A DNA stretch of 64,000 bases from Pricia antarctica (GCF_900101815.1 NZ_FNAO01000009.1:124001-188000), one strand, 5' to 3'; counted from the first letter of the stretch, positions 54,109 through 63,467 are shown. The notes: generated from the sequence alone by a model not told the origin. Made by a program: numbers and translations.

Positions 54109-55134
54109 ATGAAACCCACAGCCGTAGTAAACTTCGCCCCCAAATCAGGGAGTGTGGAACTCCGTGAAATCGACAGACCTTCCATCGGAGAAGAAGACGT
54201 TCTCTTGGAAGTCGCCAACGTAGGGGTCTGTGGTAGCGATCTTCACCAATGGACCGCCGACCATAGCTGGCCCGTGAACTATCCGGTCGTACTTGGCCAT
54301 GAATTCGGGGGCCATATCGTCGAATTGGGAAAACGGGTTAACGGATGGCAGGAAGGCGACCGGGTCGTCAGCGAGACCGCGGCGGTCATCGACCCCAACA
54401 GTCCGCTTACAAGACAGGGACTCTATAATCTGGATGCCTCTAGAAAGGGATTCGGCTACGGGGTCGACGGTGCCATGACCCGTTATGTAAGGGTACCGGC
54501 CCGATGCCTTCATAGGGTACCCGAAAACCTGCCCTTTGAACAGGCCTGTTTGACCGAACCTTGTTCCGTGGCCTATAACGCCGTGGTCGTGAATTCCAAG
54601 ATTGCACCTGGCGACCGTGTAATCGTACTCGGACCGGGAACAATCGGTATTCTCTGCGCGGCCATGGCCAGATTGTGCGGGGCCGAGGTCGCTATTGTGG
54701 GGCTCGAGGCCGATCGTACCAGACTCGAAATCGCCCGACAATACGGATGTGACCCGATTGTACGGGATGCAACGGAATGGGCAAACAAACAAGATGGACT
54801 TGGGGGGGATTGTATAATCGATGCTACCGGTGCCAGTGCCGCTTTGCAAACCGCACTGCAACTGGTGCGACCCAAAGGCCATATCACCAAAGTAGGCTGG
54901 GGTCCGAAGCCTTTGAATTTTTCATTGGATGCCCTGGTACAGAAGAATGTTACCCTTCAAGGAAGTTTTAGCCATAATTGGCCGATATGGGAAAAAGTAC
55001 TATCACTTTTGGCTTCGGGCCAATTGGATGTCAAGCCCATAATAGGAGGCGTTTGGGGGCTCTCCGATTGGCATGATGCTTTTGAGGAAATGCATTCGGG
55101 CAAAGTGGTAAAAAGCATTTTAAAACCGGAATGA
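54109..55134 (+). CDS. Zinc-binding alcohol dehydrogenase (sorbitol/threonine dehydrogenase-like) without structural zinc site
   Basis: A 341-residue medium-chain dehydrogenase. The catalytic zinc ligands C41 (GVCGSD), H64 and E65 (LGHEF) are present, with the Rossmann loop VLGPGTIGILCA near 175. The structural-zinc loop keeps its spacing but has lost all four cysteines: D95, S98, T101 and D109 stand where C-x2-C-x2-C-x7-C is usual. It should oxidise a secondary alcohol of a sugar or sugar acid with NAD+. It lies between the HUMPS and SDR genes on one strand. Confidence 0.85.
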   Translation: MKPTAVVNFAPKSGSVELREIDRPSIGEEDVLLEVANVGVCGSDLHQWTADHSWPVNYPVVLGHEFGGHIVELGKRVNGWQEGDRVVSETAAVIDPNSPLTRQGLYNLDASRKGFGYGVDGAMTRYVRVPARCLHRVPENLPFEQACLTEPCSVAYNAVVVNSKIAPGDRVIVLGPGTIGILCAAMARLCGAEVAIVGLEADRTRLEIARQYGCDPIVRDATEWANKQDGLGGDCIIDATGASAALQTALQLVRPKGHITKVGWGPKPLNFSLDALVQKNVTLQGSFSHNWPIWEKVLSLLASGQLDVKPIIGGVWGLSDWHDAFEEMHSGKVVKSILKPE

Positions 55135-55214
55135 ACCACCTCGTCAGAGCCATCAAGGTATCTGAAACTTGACCCCCGAAGTTTCGGGGCTTCAAGAGCC
55201 TAGAAACTAGATTG

Positions 55215-55249
55215 TTCTTGGCTCTTGGTTCTTAGGTCTTGATTCTTCG
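55215..55249. repeat. Imperfect heptamer tandem repeat
   Basis: Five tandem heptamers of the pattern nTCTTnG: TTCTTGG, CTCTTGG, TTCTTAG, GTCTTGA and TTCTTCG, in the 182-bp space between the ADH and SDR genes. A small hairpin CCCCGAA/TTCGGGG stands at about 55172-55188. The repeats are degenerate and presumably old. Confidence 0.6.
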
Positions 55250-55316
55250 TGCATCTTGATTGTCTGGATGCACTTTCCGAGGCTGAGTCACCTTCAATTC
55301 TATTGAACAAGAAGTT

Positions 55317-56117
55317 ATGCGTCTACAACAAAAATTAATATTGATAACCGGTGGATATACGGGCATCGGTCGTGCGATTGCCATGCGTTGCGTTGCGGAA
55401 GGCGCCAAAGTTGTGGTCAACGGCCTTGACGAGTCCAAGGGTCATACCTTGGTCAAAGAATTGGGCTTCGAAAATGCGTTACACCACACCATCGACATTA
55501 CCGATCCGGATGCCCCGGAACAATTGGTAAAGATCGCCCTCAAGAAATTCGGAAAGCTGGATGCCGTGGTCAATAATGCCGCTATGGTATCGTCATCGAA
55601 TATAGCGACCACCGATAGCGCGTTTCTACAGCGCATGCTCGCTGTCAATACCATCGCACCCCTTGCCCTGATCCGAGCCGCCCTGCCCCATTTGGCAGAA
55701 ACCCGAGGCAACGTATTGAACATCGGCTCTATCAATGCCTGGTGCGGCGAACCCGACTTGCTGGCCTATAGTATGTCAAAGGGCGCACTGATGACCATGA
55801 GCCGTAACCTGGGGGATACGCTGTTTCGTGAAAACGGCGTGCGCGTAAACCAGATCAACCCAGGTTGGGTGCTGACGGAACGGGAAGTAGTTGACAAAAA
55901 GCAACAGGGCATGCGCGAGGACTGGTACAAAGACCTACCGGACATCTTTGCCCCTGCGCAACGTATTTTTTCGCCGGAGGAGATTGCGGCCGCTGCCGTT
56001 TATCTGCTTTCTGACGAATGCGGGCCAGTGAGTGCTCAAGTAATTGAACTGGAACAATTTCCCCTTATCGGCCGGAATCTTCCCAAGAAATGGGAGGGGT
56101 CGCATGAAAGAGAGTAA
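55317..56117 (+). CDS. SDR-family oxidoreductase
   Basis: A 266-residue classical short-chain dehydrogenase. The cofactor loop is GGYTGIG (12-18), NNAAM is at 86-90, and the catalytic residues are S138, Y151 and K155 in the AYSMSK motif. The basic residue after the first beta-strand and the NGLDESKG segment suggest NAD or NADP preference cannot be told by eye. It probably works with the preceding ADH on the same sugar. The next gene starts 10 bp downstream. Confidence 0.85.
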   Translation: MRLQQKLILITGGYTGIGRAIAMRCVAEGAKVVVNGLDESKGHTLVKELGFENALHHTIDITDPDAPEQLVKIALKKFGKLDAVVNNAAMVSSSNIATTDSAFLQRMLAVNTIAPLALIRAALPHLAETRGNVLNIGSINAWCGEPDLLAYSMSKGALMTMSRNLGDTLFRENGVRVNQINPGWVLTEREVVDKKQQGMREDWYKDLPDIFAPAQRIFSPEEIAAAAVYLLSDECGPVSAQVIELEQFPLIGRNLPKKWEGSHERE

Positions 56118-56127
56118 ATAACAAAAT

Positions 56128-57021
56128 ATGCCAAAACTAGCCGTATTCCCCAAAGCCTTTATGCAGGCGCTCTGCAAAGACGGTACGATGAAACTTACCG
56201 AATGGATTGATTTGGCCTGTGGTTTGGAGGTCGATGGTCTAGAATGGTACGCAGGTTTTTTGGAAATGGCAGACCGTTCGCAATGGACCGGCTTTCGTCA
56301 ACAGGTGGAAGATGGCGGAAAGGTCATTCCCATGCTCTGTTGCTCCCCTGATTTTACCCATCCCGATAAGGCCTACCGCCAAAAAGAAATCGAAAAGCAG
56401 ATGCATTGGATCGAGATGACCCATAGTTTGGGCGGTTCGTATTGCAGGGTGCTCTCGGGACAAAGGCGCCCACAGCTGACCATGGACGAGGGCATATCCT
56501 TGGCGGCGGAGTGTATCGAGACCTGTCTGCCCAAAGCGGAAAAATTGGGTATCACCCTAATATTGGAAAACCATTACAAGGACGATTTTTGGGAATATCC
56601 GGAATTTGCCCAGAAAATGGATGTTTTTTGTCGCTTGGTCAATCGAATCGACCACCCCAATTTCGGGGTCAATTACGATCCGAGCAATACTTTTTTGGCG
56701 GGCGAAGACCCCTTGGAACTACTCTATCGGGTCTCCGACCGCGTAGTCACTATGCACGCCAGTGACCGTTACCTTATCGAAGGAACCATCGAAGATCTAA
56801 GAAAGGAAGAGGGCGGGGCCGTCGGCTATGCCCAACGCTTGCGCCATGGCGAAATAGGAAAAGGCCTCAACGATTACGATGCCATATTTAAGGAGTTGCA
56901 TCGGGTAGGCTTCGATGGCTGGATCAGTATCGAAGATGGGGTAGACGGCATGGAACAGCTCGAACGTAGTGTTGGTTTTTTACGCAAGAAAATAGTGGAG
57001 TATTGGCATGATTTTAGTTGA
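56128..57021 (+). CDS. Sugar phosphate isomerase/epimerase-like TIM-barrel protein
   Basis: A 297-residue AP-endonuclease-2-type TIM barrel. Likely metal ligands are the Glu in LILENHYKDD (about 150), the Asp in NYDPSNTF (about 186), the His and Asp in TMHASDRY (about 207-211) and the Glu in WISIEDG (about 270). The family isomerises or epimerises keto-sugars and inosose compounds. It follows the SDR gene with 10 bp spacing and is the last gene of the rightward operon. Its stop is 44 bp from the convergent lipoprotein gene. Confidence 0.8.
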   Translation: MPKLAVFPKAFMQALCKDGTMKLTEWIDLACGLEVDGLEWYAGFLEMADRSQWTGFRQQVEDGGKVIPMLCCSPDFTHPDKAYRQKEIEKQMHWIEMTHSLGGSYCRVLSGQRRPQLTMDEGISLAAECIETCLPKAEKLGITLILENHYKDDFWEYPEFAQKMDVFCRLVNRIDHPNFGVNYDPSNTFLAGEDPLELLYRVSDRVVTMHASDRYLIEGTIEDLRKEEGGAVGYAQRLRHGEIGKGLNDYDAIFKELHRVGFDGWISIEDGVDGMEQLERSVGFLRKKIVEYWHDFS

Positions 57022-57065
57022 TACCCTACTCTTAATCAGTGCCGATAGGATGAAAATGATTTCGA

Positions 57066-59327
57066 CTACATCGCTTTGCGGGCTTTACCTTCGTGCACCG
57101 GCCCTCCAATAACTCCCAAATACCGCCCCATCCAATAGGGCAACAACCAGATATCCCCAGCAGAATATTCTTCAGTGCCATCACCGCCTAACTTATCCAA
57201 TTGGAACATGTTGGCGTTGTGCCGCTGAATACGCCTTTCGTCGGGGGGCAGTACTTCGCGGGTGGTCTGCTCCCTGAAGTTCGGGGCTATCATTACAATG
57301 TCCTTTCGATGGCTGTTCTCAATGTCCCAAGTTATCAAGTCCATAGGATGTTCCCGAAGATACCATACGGCTTCGTCCAAATCAAATTCGGGGGTGCCGG
57401 TGAGTGCGGTCATGATATTCCATAAACCTTCCTTTTCGGGGCGCTCGATTTCCCAATGGTCGATAATCGCCTTTTTATATTTAGCTTTCAGGGTGTCGTT
57501 AAAGGCATAGTTGTACAATCCCCAATAGCCCACAAAATACATTTCATCATCGGAATGGTTCCAGGATTCGGACAACATTTTGCTCCAGTCATCGGCATCA
57601 TCAGGTGCATTCGCTACTTTAGCCATAGGGTACATCAAGTTTTCGAGATACCCGTGATTCTCCATCAGGTCAAAGGCTTTTTCCTTGTATTTCTCTTTGC
57701 CCGTAAAATGGTACGCGGTCTGAAGCATTCCGATAATATTCGAGGAATTTATTTTGCGGTCCCCGACCATTTTCGGTCTTGAGTTGACATACTCGGGGTT
57801 CCATCGGCCCCAGGTGGTCGGTTTGCCATCATAATCGACCATGTACAAATCGTTCCGAACGACATGGCTCATCAAAGTATCTATAAGAATAATCGCGCGA
57901 TCTTTCAACTCGTTGTCCATCAGTTCGGCCATGGCTCCATAAGCGAAAATATGGCCAATGGCCTCGTCACTGCTGGTAGTCGCCTTCCAGTCCCACTCTG
58001 GATCCGAGCTGTTTTGCCACCGCTCTGGGTCGTGCAGCACATCGATATAGCCGCTGCGATCGAACGATCGGGACGGGAATCCAGGAACAGGGTTGATACT
58101 AAACAAACGCTCCATGGCATCCATCGATTCCCGACAGTTTTGCAGGGCTTCCTCAGATCCGGTAACTGCATACCGAAAAACTTCTCCGGCAAGGTACATG
58201 GTCGTCCAAAGTCCATCATTATCGGAATCTGAAAGCCTTCCGGAATCAATGTCCCCATTGTCCAAATCTACCAACGAGGCGTTGAAGCCATAACGGATAT
58301 GCCTGTCGCGCACCTGTTTCTCGTAGTATTGGGCTTTATCAAACAGGGTCATTTTCTCAAATACGATCTGGCCCAGGCCGTTATTTGTCAATATCAATAT
58401 GGAACCATCGGTACCTTTTGAAATATGTTCGACCCTGTTGCTGGGCAACCAGCGTTTGCCGTAGTAATAATCGATGCCATCTTCCCGCAGTTTGAACGCG
58501 CCTTGGGTCGAGCCGAACCACAATTGGCCGTCGATCGTTTCCACATCGGTAATTTCCGTGGCAGGGAGTTCGATATGCCTATCGCCGATTTGCTTTCCCG
58601 AAGACGAATCCACAACCAAATAGCCCGAACTTGTGCCTATGATCAAATCGCTGTTGTTAAATGCAAACGCGGTAAAAGCATCTCCTTGCATCGTAGTTTT
58701 AAATTCATTCGTGACCGTGTCAAAGTTCGCCACTGATTTTTCGCCCAAGACCCAAAATTTCTTGCCGGTCTTATCATAAAGAATATCTTTTATGGTATCG
58801 TCCATCAATTCCCCGTTCCATGTAACCTTTGATTTTGACAAAAACTCAAGTGAGGCACCATCGCTTATCATAAAATCGAAACCCTCACCAGAAGTAACCA
58901 TATATGCTTTTGGCAAATCGTGCTTAAGATAAAGGGTGCCGGCCCACGCATTGCTAAAAACCGCGGTATCGTCGACGTAGACAAATTGCTCTTGGTAAAC
59001 GCACATTCCCTTGACATTTTTATCGGTAAGTGGCCGGTAGGTTTTGTCTTTGACCAACTGACCGGGATATAAAAACTGGCCGTCGTGCGTACGAAGAATA
59101 CCTTCGGACGATGCGACCTGGATTACGCCATTTCTATCCATAAAAACTTTGGATAGGGTGGTGTTTTCGTCTTCACAATCGTATTTGATGGCATAATCCT
59201 GAAGGTAAGGCACATCATCATAAACGGGCATTGCCGCAACGGAGTCCGTTTCCTTCTCGGTATGGGTACAGGATAGGGATATAACTGTGATGATGGCAAA
59301 GAGGAAAAAAGGGTTCGGATTTTTCAT
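57066..59327 (-). CDS. Lipoprotein fusing a beta-propeller with an (alpha/alpha)-barrel
   Basis: A 753-residue lipoprotein (lipobox ISLSC, Cys20). Residues about 40-340 contain WFGSTQGA-, IGTSSGYL- and VLGEKSV-type blades, a 'Reg_prop'-like propeller as in hybrid two-component sensors. Residues about 350-720 form a helical repeat region (NDGLWTTMYLAGEVFRYAVTG, YHFTGKEKYKEKAFDLMENHGY; short words only) typical of an alpha/alpha toroid, as in glycan lyases or epimerases. I know no named family with this fusion. It might bind a glycan with the propeller and act on it with the barrel. Function unknown. Confidence 0.6.
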   Translation of the reverse strand: MKNPNPFFLFAIITVISLSCTHTEKETDSVAAMPVYDDVPYLQDYAIKYDCEDENTTLSKVFMDRNGVIQVASSEGILRTHDGQFLYPGQLVKDKTYRPLTDKNVKGMCVYQEQFVYVDDTAVFSNAWAGTLYLKHDLPKAYMVTSGEGFDFMISDGASLEFLSKSKVTWNGELMDDTIKDILYDKTGKKFWVLGEKSVANFDTVTNEFKTTMQGDAFTAFAFNNSDLIIGTSSGYLVVDSSSGKQIGDRHIELPATEITDVETIDGQLWFGSTQGAFKLREDGIDYYYGKRWLPSNRVEHISKGTDGSILILTNNGLGQIVFEKMTLFDKAQYYEKQVRDRHIRYGFNASLVDLDNGDIDSGRLSDSDNDGLWTTMYLAGEVFRYAVTGSEEALQNCRESMDAMERLFSINPVPGFPSRSFDRSGYIDVLHDPERWQNSSDPEWDWKATTSSDEAIGHIFAYGAMAELMDNELKDRAIILIDTLMSHVVRNDLYMVDYDGKPTTWGRWNPEYVNSRPKMVGDRKINSSNIIGMLQTAYHFTGKEKYKEKAFDLMENHGYLENLMYPMAKVANAPDDADDWSKMLSESWNHSDDEMYFVGYWGLYNYAFNDTLKAKYKKAIIDHWEIERPEKEGLWNIMTALTGTPEFDLDEAVWYLREHPMDLITWDIENSHRKDIVMIAPNFREQTTREVLPPDERRIQRHNANMFQLDKLGGDGTEEYSAGDIWLLPYWMGRYLGVIGGPVHEGKARKAM

Positions 59328-59526
59328 CTATACTAAGGCTTTGTGGTTGGTTTTCGTTGACCATTATGGGCATAGCGGCACTATATTCAAACAAATTAAC
59401 CGAATAAAAAGGTAATTTGCTTCTGCTATTTTACAGGGTTTGCGTGGTATTTTGACCGGATATTGGTGTTAAGCCGGAATTAGGGGTCAAAAAGTTAGGA
59501 TAGTTGAAGTTCGGCAAGTGAACTCA

Positions 59527-59673
59527 TCTCGAGTTGTTGTTTGGAACCGAGATTTTTTGCTTTTGTGTTCTGATGAAGGATTTTTGGAGCAGCATAGTCA
59601 TAATTACGGTGCGAGAAAAAGACAAAATTAGGGCGCAAAATGTGCGAATAGTAGGTAAAAGAATAACTTAAGA
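59527..59673. repeat. MITE-like hairpin repeat, copy 2
   Basis: In the 371-bp space between two leftward genes, this element matches the repeat at 8874-9022 in order and orientation: AACCGAGATTT, GCTTT, AGCAGCATAG, TACGGTGCGAG, AAATTAGG and AAATGTG all line up. Its two ends are also imperfect inverted repeats (CTCGAGTT at 59529-59536 and AACTTAAG at 59667-59674). The rest of the gap (59328-59526) shows no gene. It is diverged and probably older than copy 1. Confidence 0.65.
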
Positions 59674-59698
59674 TAAATTCAATATTGATTCAACAATT

Positions 59699-61276
59699 TT
59701 ATCGCAGCGTATTCTCAAGTAGGATAACAGAAGGACTGTCGGTCAACCACTTTTTACTGAGTCCGGTAGTATCTCCCTTTGCCAAAAATTGCACGAACGA
59801 CCCGAGCGCCAAATCGATATCGCCGTCCCCATCGATATCGCCCGCATCCATAACGATCCATCGTCCTTTGGTCGATTCGGCGAACGTGTAGGCATCAAAA
59901 TTTGAATTCCCTTTATTCTCAAGATACACAAAGCTTTCTTCGGGCGAATTGGTATAATCGGGAAAAAAGGAAATTGTAGCTATGTCCAAATCCCCATCCA
60001 TATCATAGTCCCTCGGCAGGGCTTTATAGGCCCCGTTCTGATGGTAGAAATAGGATTGCTCAAAATTCAGTTTCCCGTCATTGAGAAAAATATATACGCC
60101 GTGATACGCTTTCAATATCGGGGTTTTATCCGCATTATCTCCACAGACGTAAAGAATATCGTCGAACCCATCCCCATTAAAATCGGCAAGTTCAAAATAT
60201 TGGCTGCCGTTTAGCGGTGAGAAGCTCAGCAGCCGTTTTTCCTCAAAAACACCATTTCCCGAATTTTGAAAATAAAAAAGACCCTCGTCGCCCTGGGCCA
60301 TCAGCACAAATATATCGTTGTGGCCATCCGCATTATAATCCTTAATAATCGCTTTAATGGCACCGGGCTTGCTTTTTAAAATATGGGCGGTATAGGTCCC
60401 GTCCCCTAAATTTTCGTGCCAGCTAAGTTTCCCCGTAAGGTCGCCATATTCGCAAGCGACGACATCTTCAAATCCATCTCGGTTTAGGTCCCCATACGCC
60501 ATATTTACCGGACGCTGTAGCTTCGGAATCAGCATTTTTCCAGCTGTTGAATTTTTTACAATTTCGTCCAATCTAAATTTTTGGAGTGCGCCGTCGGACA
60601 GGTCGTTGGGAAAAACATTTTTCCCAATGGTGGTCAAGTAGACCGTATCGGCATTTTCATGATACTGGATTGGGGTGTTCGCGAAAGGAAAATCCCCCTC
60701 TTTTTCGAGATTAGGGGTCAAAAAGGTCAACCTATTGCGGTTGCGTTTGCTGTCGCTGAATACAAGCCCCCTTTTATCAGGAAGAATTTTGACCATGGCC
60801 GTCAGCGGTGGGCCGTTTACAAATGAAGCCTCGGTATACTTGAAATGCCTCAAGCCTTTTTTAATTGTGGTAATGCGTTTCGGGGGAAGGATGGTATCCG
60901 GGGCGTTATCCACATAATAGGAAACTATCTTCGTCCAATCCTCCCTGGCCAACATCGGTTTTTCGGGAAAGACGTTCGCCTTTTTAACAATAGATGCATT
61001 TCGGAAAGAGCCAAAGATACTATCGGGCTGATGTTCACCATTGAAGATGCCCAATCGATTGCCCATGGCGGGCAAAACATCATTTTCCCAAATTGGTTTC
61101 GATAAAGTTTCGGGACTTACGAACGAATGGCAGCTTGCGCAATGAATATGGGCCAATGCTTGGCCGGAAAGCGCTGAAACCGAAAGGGAATCGAGAACGG
61201 TGTTTTTAGCTTCCTTGGTTTGATTGCATGAAAGAACTAAACCCACCAAAAAGCATACTGGAATGTGTAGTTTCAT
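59699..61276 (-). CDS. Lipoprotein with N-terminal cytochrome c motif and FG-GAP propeller
   Basis: A 525-residue lipoprotein (lipobox LVLSC, Cys17). A haem-binding CASCH motif sits at 46-50, followed by a short cytochrome-c-like domain (to about 130), in which M71 (PAMGNR) may be the axial ligand. Residues about 150-520 form a propeller with five Ca-binding FG-GAP repeats: DLNRDGFED, DYNADGHND, DFNGDGFDD, DYDMDGDLD and DIDGDGDID. It is anchored in the outer or inner membrane and may oxidise or bind a ligand. The function is unknown. Confidence 0.75.
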   Translation of the reverse strand: MKLHIPVCFLVGLVLSCNQTKEAKNTVLDSLSVSALSGQALAHIHCASCHSFVSPETLSKPIWENDVLPAMGNRLGIFNGEHQPDSIFGSFRNASIVKKANVFPEKPMLAREDWTKIVSYYVDNAPDTILPPKRITTIKKGLRHFKYTEASFVNGPPLTAMVKILPDKRGLVFSDSKRNRNRLTFLTPNLEKEGDFPFANTPIQYHENADTVYLTTIGKNVFPNDLSDGALQKFRLDEIVKNSTAGKMLIPKLQRPVNMAYGDLNRDGFEDVVACEYGDLTGKLSWHENLGDGTYTAHILKSKPGAIKAIIKDYNADGHNDIFVLMAQGDEGLFYFQNSGNGVFEEKRLLSFSPLNGSQYFELADFNGDGFDDILYVCGDNADKTPILKAYHGVYIFLNDGKLNFEQSYFYHQNGAYKALPRDYDMDGDLDIATISFFPDYTNSPEESFVYLENKGNSNFDAYTFAESTKGRWIVMDAGDIDGDGDIDLALGSFVQFLAKGDTTGLSKKWLTDSPSVILLENTLR

Positions 61277-61393
61277 ATTAATTCATATCCCTTATAACCC
61301 TCATGATATAGGAATTATTTATATCTTCAACCTCATTTTTAATCCTTCTGAAATAAAAATAGGCTTAAAATTTTCAAATACAATTTATTACCA

Positions 61394-62812
61394 ATGAAGA
61401 AACTACTTTTTATACTCCTTTTTATTCCCAATCTCTTTTTTGCACAATCGGCATTGCGGTTGCCCGATATTCTTAGCGACCATATGCTACTGCAGCAAGA
61501 TTCAGAAGTGAAGTTCTGGGGATGGGCCAACCCACGTTCAAAAATCCAGATTATCACGGATTGGAACAGCGACACCCTTAGAACAACGGCAAGCAATAAA
61601 GCAAAATGGGAAGCCCTACTAAAAACGCCAAAGGCGGGAGGTCCCTTTAGTATTCAAGTTTTAACTGAAGAAGAGAGGATTACTATCGAAGATGTTATGA
61701 TCGGTGAACTTTGGATCTGTTCGGGACAATCGAACATGGAATATAACGCGGACAAAGGCATAATCGATGCCAAGACGGCCCTGCCGGACAGCAAAAATGA
61801 TCAAATCCGGTTTTTCTTTGTTGAAAAAGCAACAGCCGATTATCCACAAGACGAGCTCACGGGGCATTGGGAGATATGCGGTCCCGAAAGTATGCGCAAG
61901 TTCAGTTCGGTCGGTTACTTCTTTGGACGAAAATTGAACGAAGAACTGAACATCCCCGTCGGGCTTATCAACTCAAACTGGGGAGGAACTCCTGTAGAAA
62001 CCTGGATTCCCAATGACGAAATCAAGGATTTGGAAAAAGTACAGGCCGAAGTCCAGAATTTAAATGACAGTGAAGGCTGGGACCGTGATATTGCTACCAC
62101 CTATAATGCCATGATCCATCCCCTCACAAAAATGAGGATTGCTGGCACTATCTGGTATCAGGGGGAATCGAATACCCCGAATGCGAATTCCTATTCAACC
62201 CTTTTTACCACGATGATTGAAGGATGGAGGGCAAAATTCCAAAACGAATTTCCATTTTATTACGTGCAGATTGCTCCTTTTCAAGGTTATAGCATCCCTT
62301 TTAGTGCGGCCATCGTACGGGAGCAGCAGCAAAAGGCATCATCCTTTGAGAAGTCGGGAATGGTAGTTATTTCCGATTTGGTAGACGACGTGGACGACAT
62401 CCATCCTAAATATAAAAAGGAGGTGGGAAATCGATTGGCCAATTGGGCCTTGGCGGAAACCTACGCCAAAGAAACACCGAAGTATACGTTCGCGACAGTA
62501 AAGGAACAAAAAATCAATGGCGCTAAGATTCAGGTCTCTTTCGACAATGTAGGTGAAGGTCTCGTCGTAAAGAGAAAACGTATCGAGGCCCTAGAAATCG
62601 CCGGGGCAGATAAGAAGTTTTATCCCGCCGACGGGAAAATTGACAAAGACACAAGTACCCTAATCGTAACGTCTAAAAAGGTTAAAAATCCTAGGTTTGT
62701 TCGCTATATGTTCGGAAATGGAAGCATAGGAAACCTGTTCGATGAATCGGGTCTGCCTGTTGCCCCGTTTAGGACGGATGAGATTGTTTATGATGTATCG
62801 GAAAACCCGTAG
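61394..62812 (+). CDS. Sialate O-acetylesterase-like SGNH esterase
   Basis: A 472-residue secreted protein with a signal peptide ending at FFAQS. The nucleophile is S113 in the ICSGQSNMEY motif; SNWGGTPVETW near 195 and IWYQGESN near 255 are further family blocks, and DDVDDIHPKYKKEVGNRL near 335 gives the catalytic Asp/His. Family members remove acetyl groups from sialic acids or plant and algal polysaccharides. It stands alone on the plus strand, convergent with the GH16 remnant, which it may once have accompanied. Confidence 0.85.
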   Translation: MKKLLFILLFIPNLFFAQSALRLPDILSDHMLLQQDSEVKFWGWANPRSKIQIITDWNSDTLRTTASNKAKWEALLKTPKAGGPFSIQVLTEEERITIEDVMIGELWICSGQSNMEYNADKGIIDAKTALPDSKNDQIRFFFVEKATADYPQDELTGHWEICGPESMRKFSSVGYFFGRKLNEELNIPVGLINSNWGGTPVETWIPNDEIKDLEKVQAEVQNLNDSEGWDRDIATTYNAMIHPLTKMRIAGTIWYQGESNTPNANSYSTLFTTMIEGWRAKFQNEFPFYYVQIAPFQGYSIPFSAAIVREQQQKASSFEKSGMVVISDLVDDVDDIHPKYKKEVGNRLANWALAETYAKETPKYTFATVKEQKINGAKIQVSFDNVGEGLVVKRKRIEALEIAGADKKFYPADGKIDKDTSTLIVTSKKVKNPRFVRYMFGNGSIGNLFDESGLPVAPFRTDEIVYDVSENP

Positions 62813-62827
62813 CGTCTGAGTACCTCT

Positions 62828-63345
62828 TTAAAAATAGTATTGATAAATCCGCACATAATCAATTTCAAAGGTGTCAAAGGTGAAATCCGGTGGAACATCT
62901 CCACCCAAATTACCGCCCATAGCTATATTCAATAGGAGATAGTGTGGGTTGTCAAAAGGGTTGTCTTGCGTGTTCGGAAGATCAACGACCACATTGTCGT
63001 CTACGGTCAATTTTATCTTTTATTTATGGAAATATATATTATCGACATCAATGGTCATGGCACCCATGGGTGGCCCTGCTTAAATGAACTGTGCAATATT
63101 AGATCTGGCGGTAAGTCTGGGTAAATCGGTAAAAGGGATGTCTAGAGATAGCCATGTATTTTGTTGTATATCTGAAATTGTTATTTCATGTTCCGTATCG
63201 TCCCCGCCATCAAAGGCCCAATCAGGCCCAAAATCTACAAGCTTTATCCTGATTTCGGTGGCATCGGCCGTCCATATATCCGTATGGAAGAATTCCATAT
63301 CAGAGGCAAAATAGCCGTTTCAGAGGAAAAAATAATTGAATTGGT
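62828..63345 (-). pseudogene. Remnant of a GH16-type secreted enzyme with carbohydrate-binding module
   Basis: One minus-strand frame carries two recognisable pieces interrupted by stops near 63320, at 63080-63082 and at 63020-63022. The upstream piece (63080-63298, DATEIRIKLVDFGPD, then DNIYFHK) is the C-terminal carbohydrate-binding-like module of flavobacterial GH16 enzymes. The downstream piece (62828-63019, VDDNVVVDLPN, NPFDNPHYLLLNIAMGG, DYVRIYQ) is the last part of a GH16 barrel sandwich. The catalytic core between them is missing, so an internal deletion has joined two remnants. Confidence 0.75.
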
Positions 63346-63420
63346 TAATAATGATTTACTTATCGCATTGCCATATTGAACGTGGCCAAACGATTACCAA
63401 CCCCCTTCCAGTACCCTTAG

Positions 63421-63467
63421 AAAATAAAAAATCCATAACTCCTTAATTAAAAGTGTGCTATGGATTT
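63421..63467 (-). terminator. Intrinsic terminator downstream of the tRNA remnant
   Basis: A perfect 9-bp stem AAATCCATA/TATGGATTT (63429-63437 and 63459-63467) with a 21-base loop. On the minus strand it is followed by a T-rich run, TTTTTTATTTT. It starts 7 bp from the tRNA 3' end and is the natural terminator of that tRNA gene. Confidence 0.75.
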
